From positions 63,196,042 to 63,260,041 of the forward strand of contig CM060734.1 in NCBI GenBank assembly GCA_030704615.1: a stretch of 64,000 nucleotides of DNA, read 5' to 3'. Every line of letters starts with the position of its first letter. Within the stretch, counting starts at the first letter, position 1. Both the position numbers and the translations under genes were made by a program. This DNA comes from Takakia lepidozioides. Taxonomy: Eukaryota; Streptophyta; Takakiopsida; Takakiales; Takakiaceae. This document shows, one piece after another, positions 56,730 through 64,000 of this stretch. The notes beneath the pieces are model-generated. The model did no database searches and was not told where the DNA came from. It saw only the letters and a program-made list of their open reading frames with translations.

Positions 56730-59700
56730 TCAGATGGTGGTGGAAACTGCATTGCATCTAGTCCAACATGAGTAAAAATGTAACACAACTCTCCAAACTC
56801 TAGCAGGGAAGGGACAATCTGTCAGGCAGTGCTCGATGGACTCAGGGTGTGACATGCACAAACCGCAAGTAGCATTGTTGAATAAGGTCTTGGCATTGAC
56901 AGGCAAGATTCTATGAGCCAGTTTCCACAAGAAGCCTGAGATTTTGGCAGCCCTTTGTTTTTTCCATATATCTTTCCACACCGAGTCCCAATTGGCTAAT
57001 GACACATTCAAATGCCCCCACTTTTCGGACCACCTGGAGAAGAAGGTTGTTATGGGTCTCAACAACGAGTAACCTATCTTTACCGAATAAGCAAAGAAAG
57101 GGGAGTGGTGCTCATCCTTCCAGCTCCATTCCTCGGGGTCGAACTGTAAAGCAGCCAATGGGTAACGTAGAAATCAAGTGAAACTGGAGTGCAAGGCCCA
57201 TTGCAATTCCCCCCCCTGCGGTGGGGCTGGGTTGGCATTTCCTTTGTCATCAAGCACCCTTATAAGGTACAGAGATTGCTTGTGCAAATCCGCATAGCCT
57301 GTCAGCTGCAGGTTGCCCTCATATCTGAAATGAACTGAATTCCAGAGGCTATCTGATCATTCATAGAAAGGACCAGCATGACAGTACCACCTCAGTTGGT
57401 TGTTGCAGCTGTCCAGGTTGGCAAGGCCTCCCAGTCACCTCCATTTCTCAGCAAGTCAGTTATGGAATCTGGCACGTCTGCAAGAAGAGAAGGCCATGCA
57501 GCTGCACGTCTGGCCCCTATACTCTGTGTCACTGTGGCTGGTGAGAGGTAACTGCCCTGCTCCCAAGTATTGCCCAGATGAGTAAGACCTTTGTGCTCCC
57601 ACTTTGGTCTTTGCAGGGACAGTGTTTGCGAGTTGAAAACATTGTTCCAAAACAGAGGTTGTCGCCAGGCCTCCGCAAAGTTTGCTGGTGGTCTTTGAGT
57701 AAGCTTGTCCCTAAGAGATTGCCAAGCAGCCCATATGGATTGCCATGGGCGGGATCCCAAGTGCACGTTCACATTTTCCCCTTGAACAATCCAGCGAAGT
57801 GAATCTACCCACAAGTGGGATGAAGAGGGTTTGGCACCCATCAAGTAAGGCTGGATCAATTTACTCCATGGGTTGTGACAGTGCGTAATGGCCCTAGGGA
57901 TCCACTTGGCTAAAAGAGCCTCGATTTGTGCCGCTAGATCCAAAATTGCAACCCCCCCCCTTCTTTTTGGGCTAGCATAGTTGCTCCCAAGAAAGTAGAG
58001 CCCATCTTACCGGAGTTTGCACTGTTGCGCCCCAGTTAAAATTCCGAATAAGAGCTTTTATCTCTTTCACCATGGAGGTTCCTGGGTCCCACACTGTTGC
58101 AGAGAACCAACAAGAGGCCAGTAGAACCTGGTTTGCCACCAGTGCCCGTCCAAAAATTGAGAGCATGGAGGAGCTCCAGTGGGCAAGAGATCTTTTCAAT
58201 CTGGAAAGTACATTCTACATTCTGCTCTGTTGGGACACATCAATTCCAACCTGATGGCCCAGCAGCGTGTGGGATTCCCCTTCCTGCAGCCATCGGAGGC
58301 CAATGTCTTCCCCCCAAGCAGCATAGTGAGCAGATGAAGCTTGACTCTACAACACCAAGAGAAGTCCCACCGACTTTCCCCAATTGATTTTCAAGCCAGA
58401 GCCAAGACAAAAAATGTGCAGGGCTTGAAGCGCATGATCAATGTTGTCCCAGGATGAATTGTCCAGCAGTAAGGAGGTATCATCAGCATACATTGACAGC
58501 TTGACCATTTCCGGCCGGAAGGTAGGTAAATGAAGGCCCACAATGTCCTGCCTGGCTTCAAACAAGTGCCCAAGAGAATCTGCCGCAATGAGAAAGAGGA
58601 AAGGTGCCAAAGGGCACCCTTGTCTCACCGACCTAGAGATCGGGAAGGATTGGGAGATGAATCCATTCACCATTACCTTACTAGAGGCAGAATGAAGAAG
58701 GATCCTTACCCAAGACAAGAAATGACCACCTAAACCTGTTTTTTCCAAAGCAGCGAGGAGGAAAGTCCAGTCAATAGAGTCAAAAGCTTTTTCAAAATCC
58801 AACATCAAGAAAGCAAGAGGCTGATTGTTCAGATTTGCCCGGTAAAGCGCTTCATGGGCTAGCAGGATGTTATCCAAGATCATACGATCTTTAAGAAAAC
58901 CGGTCTGCTCTTTTCTGATGATCTGAGGCAGCAAGGGCTGGATTCTCAAAGCAAGCGCCTTGGCTATAATCTTGTATATAGAGTTGAGTAGGGTGATAGG
59001 TCGGTAGTTGGTTACGTTGTCCCTCTCCCCCTTTTTGTAGATGAGAGTGATAAGGCCTTCGGAGATCTGAGAGGGCATCACCTGCTTCTGGAGGATGTCG
59101 TTGGTCATACCCAAAAAGTCATCTCCAAGAGTTCCCCACAAAGATTTGAAAAGCTCAATGGGCAGACCATCTGGACCTGGGCTTTTAAGAGATGCCAGGG
59201 CATCTACTGCCTTACCCAGCTCAGACTCAATAAAGGGTTCTGCTAACTTGGATTTATGTGCAGCAGATAGGGCACAGGGTATATTTCTCAAGAGAGCATT
59301 TCTTGCTTCATATATCTCTGGAGTGTGCTCCCTTTTTTCAAAGAGTTGTCTGAAGAAGCCGGTTGCAATGGTGGCCATCTTCTTCGGGACAACACTTGGA
59401 ATGCCAGCATCATCACGCAAAGAGGGGATCAAAGTAGAAGCACGACGCTGAGCAGCTTTAGCAAAGAAATATTTAGACATTTTTTCCCCCTTCAGCGACC
59501 AATTTACCCCTGCCTTGACCCTAATGAACTGCTCCCTGGAATGTAACAACAAAGAGAGAGCTGTTTTGTAGGAGATCATGGTTTGAGGGTCATCTCTACC
59601 TTCTTGAAGTTGGTACTGACAGACATGAAGGCATTTTGTGAGTGCCCTCTCTTTTCTGGAGGTGTCTTCGGCCTTTTTCCTAGACAAATCCTGACAGATG

Positions 59701-60620
59701 CCTCTCAACATCTGCAACTTGGATAGAAAGAGGAGAGTGGGTGAGGTGAAAGGTAGGTCAGCAGAGGACCAAACTCTTTGCAGCTCTAGAACAACCTCTG
59801 GGTCTTTGAGGAGGGAGGGGTTGAGCTTAAAGAAACCCCTACCCTTTGCTCTTGTCCCCGGGGTGTGTAAAGAGAGATTGACAATGGAGTGGTCAAAACC
59901 AGGAGGCACTGGGCCCAAAGGGGATCTGACAGTCCAATTTAACAGGTGCTCAGAGCAATAGATTCTATCTAGACGAGCCAGGGAGAGATTTGGAGACTCC
60001 CTGTTATTAGACCATGTAAATTTCAGCTCTCCCTCAGCTGGGTTGGTGGCATCCAGCAAACCCACCGCCATGCATAGAGAGTCCCAAGAGTTTCTTTCAG
60101 CAACAGACAGGCCATGAACGTTAGAACCGAAGCGATCATTATCAAACTCTACCATGTTAAAATCCCCACCCACAATCTAATGTTGGATGTCACCAAGCTA
60201 CAGCATTTTCAATCTAATAAGAGACCACAGCTCTATACGTTCCTCCTCACTATTGGGAGCATAAACATTTAACACCCCCACACTCCCAATCGCTGGACCC
60301 ATATGCAGAACAACAAGCTGAACCCTACCCTGAAGCCATATGTCATTAGGAAGAACACAGGGCCCTAATGAGGGGGAAATAAAAATTGTTGTGCCACCTC
60401 TAGTGTCAACGATCGTGGGGTTCCAGAATGCGGAGGCAGGAGGCCACATAGAAGTCCCCAGAGATGCAATTTTTGGCCTGGTCGAGCTATGCTCTTGGAG
60501 AAAGATTAGAGAGGATTTGTTTATGAGGTTGGAGGCCCATCGTCTGATTCTGGCCCTTTTTGGGGCTGAGTGATCAGAACCAATGCCACGGATATTCCAC
60601 GTAGAAAGAGAGAAATTCAT
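56730..60620 (-). pseudogene. LINE ORF2: endonuclease, reverse transcriptase, zf-RVT
   Basis: Starts at the ATG on 60620-60618, overlapping the ORF1 stop as ATGA. The endonuclease shows FSLSTWNIRGIGSD, IFLQEHSSTRPK with the catalytic Glu, GVLNVYAPNSEEE, GGDFNMVEFDND and PPGFDHSIVNLSL. RT shows LKSPGPDGLPIELFKS, NYRPITLLNSIYKIIAKAL, FEKAFDSIDW, VRQGCPLAPFLFLI and SMYADDTSLLL. Two TAG codons (about 60176-60198) lie just before GGDFN. A TAG follows LLLVL near 58344, a frameshift sits in the C-run at 57950-57960, and another occurs between 57390 and 57160. The C-terminal zf-RVT part is 57158-56730 (KISGFLWKLAHRILPVNAKT, CGLCMSHPESIEHCLTDCPF). Confidence 0.92.
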
Positions 60621-62972
60621 TGTACTGCCAGGGCAAGGCCCGCGTTGATCTCGCGATTTGATGGCGAGGTAGGTAAGAATTTGAATTTAGTCCTCTTGTC
60701 CCAGGGTTGCAGCGTATTTATCCATTTAAAACCAGCAGGAGGTGGCAGTAAATCAGGTAGGTTCCACACAAAGACCTGTCTCGACTTCTTTCTTTTGCTA
60801 AGACATCCCAGTTCCAGGAATTGGTTCCTGCTGTCTGTTAGCATAGAAAGATCTAACAGGGAGAGATGCCAAGAGAGCGTTGAAGAGAGGTAGTCAACAG
60901 CAAATTTTGAACACAAGATGTTGTATGATTCACACCATCCTGGTAGAATTTTAAGGGCAAGCTGCTGATGCTCCAGCACAAGGGTCCACTCACGATTCCT
61001 ATTTGTCTCATCATGCACAAAGAAGATGAGTGGAGAGGGAGAAGAAGCATGAGGAAACATGCTTACCGGTGGGGGTGAGTCCACAGTTTCCTCTGACTGT
61101 CCCATTTCTTCAAAGCATTTGCTAGCCGCATTGGATGAGAACAGCATGTCAGTGTCGTTATACAAGATTATTGCTCTGTTTGTGGGCTCCACCTCCCGGG
61201 AGATGTTGCTCGCTTGGACTGCCTGGTCTGCTAGGCCCTTGAGCTTCTGCAGACTTGTAAGTTCAGCCACCATGCGCTGCCCTTCTTCCATGATTAAGGA
61301 GCTACGAGCCCAGGTGTTTGGGTCCTTCACCCTGCAGTGCAAGCCAAAGGCGTCTACCCACAGCCCTTTGTTTGGTCTGACCGTTATGTGCAGGTCTTTG
61401 ACATGGAAGATCGGAAGCACATGTACCACCGCCAGATTAACAAGGGCATTGTTGTTTTCAACCATAATGCCTATGTTGTGGACTTGAGATAGAGAGAGGG
61501 AGATGTTTGGAAAAAGTCCGTGAGGATCTGGCCGGTGAGCTGCAGTGTGATGTCTTTTTCTTTTCCCACACTTAGCTCCTTGGTCATGTCTTCAGTGACC
61601 CAGGCTGAGCAAAAGCCTTCCCCATCCTCCGGGACGCAAAAGTTAGTGTAATCGTCAAAGAAAGTCTAGACGAGCGGGGTCACACAGATTGCTGCCCTGT
61701 CTCTCGCATAAATCGATCCTGGGGCCCAGCCAGTCAAAGGCCTACTTTTGAAGGAGTGCAGCTCAAGGAAGGAAATCGCCAGGTTGGTGCTGTCCAAGAG
61801 TTGCAGCTCTTCTTGCGAGAAAAGGAACAAGGCCCAAGCTTCCTTCGTCCTGACTGGGTGAAGATCATATGGCCGGTTGGGATGAACCCATTTGGACTTG
61901 TCGTCACTTCGTTTCTTTTTTTTGGAGGACGGGCCTGCCTGAAGCCTTTCTGCATCCGATTCCAAAGCAACTTGCACTATAGTACCTGGAGCCACCAGTT
62001 AAATGAGGAGCCTGCTTTGTCGTTTGGCATGCACGAGGGCTTGGAGGATTCAGAGCCTTTTGGCTTGCCGAGCTTTGGGCAGTTGGAGGAAATATGGCCT
62101 TCTCCATTGCAGATGAAGTAGATCGTGGAGATGAGTTCTTCTTTGATTGCAATGACTATGAACGAATCATCCAAAGTCGGCAGTTTGATCGAGGAGCCAA
62201 TCCGCTCAGTCTCTGGCATTAAGACAACCAACTTAGGTACTCCGCTGTCTTTGGAGTAGTCATAAATTGCAGCTTCGTTGTCAACGCTCCTGATGTTGTC
62301 TTGAACCGACTCGTAGACATTCAACGAGCCAATGAAGGTGGCAAAGCTGGCGCCAATCTCTGGTAGGGCAGTCAAGTAAGTGGCAGGGAGGTAAGGAATG
62401 GCGATGACCCTTGGTTTCCACATCACACCCTCTTTGTGACCCCAATCGTGGATCCAGGGGAAGAGGAAGACCTTGACCGCAGACATCTGCGTGTTGAATT
62501 TTAGAGCCAGCTCTGCTTCCTCCGATGAACTAAAAAGGGCCAAATAGAAACCTCTACCCATGGAGAGGCAATAGTGATGGGGAAGACCTCCCTCCGCTCC
62601 GAGGTGCTCCACTATCCAAGTGCGTACCGAGCTCCTAGATTTAAGTTTCCCAGGGAAATAGATGAGGATCCCCCTTTGTGTAAGCTTTTCCATCTGCGTT
62701 TTGAGCTTTCCCTTGTCCAATTGCAGAACTGGCTGACTGGTGACCATCTAGGGTATGGAGTCGTCCCATAATGCATCCTCTGCCCTGGGAGATTGCACGT
62801 ATGTGGATGGGCTTGGGCCTTTGCCCAAAATGGAATCCCCCGAACCGTTGGAGGTCGGATAGTTTTTAACAATCCATTTTGCCTTCCCTCCGTTTACCGC
62901 CAGAGCAGAACCAGGTCGTCTTGTAGAGCCTCCTCTGCTTCTGCGTCTGCTTGAAGTTCCCCTAGTGCTCAT
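60617..62972 (-). pseudogene. LINE ORF1: RNA-binding protein with CCHC knuckle
   Basis: Nucleic-acid chaperone of the LINE particle. The start is ATG at 62972, a basic N-terminus (MSTRGTSSRRRSRGG). A TAG at 62748 follows SIP. Next comes an RNA-binding-type domain (GRGFYLALFSSSEEAELALK), then a knuckle YFICNGEGHISSNCPKLG with the first Cys replaced by Tyr. Frame changes occur near 61990 and 61500-61660. The last frame (61465-60617) ends in TGA at 60617-60619, overlapping the ORF2 start. Confidence 0.85.
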
Positions 62973-63807
62973 TGTCCCAGCTTGGAGGTGGGGAAGTGTG
63001 TGCTACCTGGAATCGGACAGCCTCACGATCACTAGCCACACACCAAGCACAACCAAGATTAGTGAGAAAAGCCCTGCATGGAACATGCACTTCACCAATG
63101 GAGACAAGAGATGGCAGTAATTGAAGATGGAAGAGAGAGAGGAGATGCCGGCTTGAGATGGTTGCAGGCTCTTCCAGCAGGAAGCAAACTTAAACTAGAG
63201 ATAGAACACCAAATAGGTTGTGAGAGAAATGGAGCCACAACATATCAATGCAGGTTGGGGGAGAAGGCAAGCAAGAAACCGAGCTGTATACAATTCAAGA
63301 GGAAGGGCTAGAGTGAACACTTCCCTCCACTTCACCGTCATAATGAGAGAAGGCGCATTATGGAACGCAGAGAGTCTATGCGGCGCTTTCAATTTCAGTG
63401 CATCAGGCATTCACGCTGCGCAAGGATGGAGGTTCGCAGACCTTAGCTGGAGTCGCAGAGAAACTAAAAGGAGTCTATCAGCTGGAAAAGAAAAGACTGA
63501 GCTTGCAGGGGGCCATAGCTGCCAAAGAAGCAGTCTTGGGGAGTCGTGCCACAACCTAAGGAAGGCGGCCCATCAATGCAGAGAGGAGATGGAGCAGCTG
63601 ATGATGAAAGGGGAGAAAACCAAGGGAGGTAGAGAAAAGAGAGAAGTGGGGAAACGAAAAAAATTCTTGTTAGAATATGAGTTGGGGATTCTGGCCCATA
63701 GAGACGTTTCTGTCGTCTTTAGGGGATACTGAAAGCTGTGCCTAGCTTTAGTACATCTTAGCTTAGCCGAGGAGGTGCAAGGAGTTTTGGTCATGGACTT
63801 TCATGGA
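62973..63807. other. LINE 5' region and flank
   Basis: Expected to contain the LINE 5' UTR. A 170-codon plus-strand ORF (63220-63732) ends in a Lys/Glu-rich tail and lacks recognisable motifs; I do not call it a gene. Confidence 0.4.
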
Positions 63808-64000
63808 GCAGGATCTACCGTTTTTTGTCCACTCAACCCTGCAACTGCCCAACAGCTCATTTTCTTGGGCCATCTGCTTTCTACTGCTGGCATCAGTCTT
63901 GACCCTGCTAAGATCCAAGCTATGTAGAACTATCCAGCCCCTCGGGATAAAACATGCGTTAAAGCCTTCTTAGGCTTGGGTTCTTACTATCGTCGCTTCA
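63808..64000 (+). pseudogene. Ty3/gypsy pol fragment, cut by the window edge
   Basis: In the frame starting at 63841 the translation shows QLIFLGHLLSTAGISLDPAK, a TAG at 63925-63927, then KAFLGLGSYYRRF. This is the end of a gypsy reverse transcriptase and its thumb, running off the right edge. It differs from elements 1 and B and so represents a third gypsy lineage. The left border is not defined. Confidence 0.8.

Larger units (their letters stand above)
56730..62972 (-). mobile_element. L1-like LINE, nearly complete but decayed
   Basis: Minus-strand non-LTR retrotransposon with ORF1 (62972-60617) and ORF2 (60620 to about 56730). ORF2 has an apurinic-type endonuclease, reverse transcriptase with intact YADD, and a C-terminal zf-RVT region, the order of plant L1 elements. 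Stops and frameshifts in both ORFs show it is inactive. The 3' end is not clearly defined. Confidence 0.9.

Noticed and set aside
63220-63732. 170-codon plus-strand ORF
   Set aside because: No recognisable domain, low-complexity Lys/Glu tail, and it lies antisense in the LINE 5' region.

Overview
The window is nuclear DNA of a green-lineage eukaryote, most likely a TE-rich streptophyte (charophyte) alga. Host genes carry GT-AG introns. There are plastid- and mitochondrion-targeted proteins, a plant-type kinesin-light-chain-related protein, and a WRC zinc-finger protein (a plant domain). One retrotransposon family encodes a cytosine-5 DNA methyltransferase, an arrangement I recall being reported from charophytes and dinoflagellates. 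The species cannot be fixed from the sequence alone.

1-20.5 kb is a nest of retroelements. A decayed minus-strand Ty3/gypsy chromovirus (430-5216) reads gag, protease, RT, RNase H, integrase, chromodomain. Then come an unrecognised ORF with SWIM-like fingers (5282-6695), a rearranged partial copy of a second gypsy family (7548-10370, interrupted by an LTR of the first family), a spacer with a hairpin-forming tandem repeat (11527-12100), and the best copy of the second family (12663-20475). That family reads gag, protease, C5 DNA methyltransferase, RT, RNase H, integrase, PHD finger. All copies are broken, mostly by stops explicable as C-to-T or G-to-A changes.

22-55.5 kb is the genic part, with six host genes. 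They are a KLCR-type TPR protein (22140-26550, +), a Tim44-like mitochondrial protein (27050-31764, -), a plastid RsgA-type circularly permuted GTPase (32131-36012, +), an HTATSF1/CUS2-like splicing factor (38531-44106, -), a single-exon putative plastid protein of unknown function (44384-45181, +), and a HARE-HTH plus WRC nuclear protein (51155-55493, +). Two pairs (Tim44-like/RsgA and HTATSF1-like/plastid protein) are head-to-head with under 400 bp between start codons. Exon joins were derived by hand from splice signals, reading phase and family conservation. Introns hold a tRNA-derived SINE, a 312-bp hAT-type MITE with an 8-bp target duplication, and a four-copy dispersed repeat.

55.5-64 kb holds an almost complete but frameshifted L1-like LINE on the minus strand (ORF1 and ORF2 overlapping by ATGA), a 3' LINE fragment of related type lies at 46.0-46.9 kb, and a third Ty3/gypsy pol fragment runs off the right edge.
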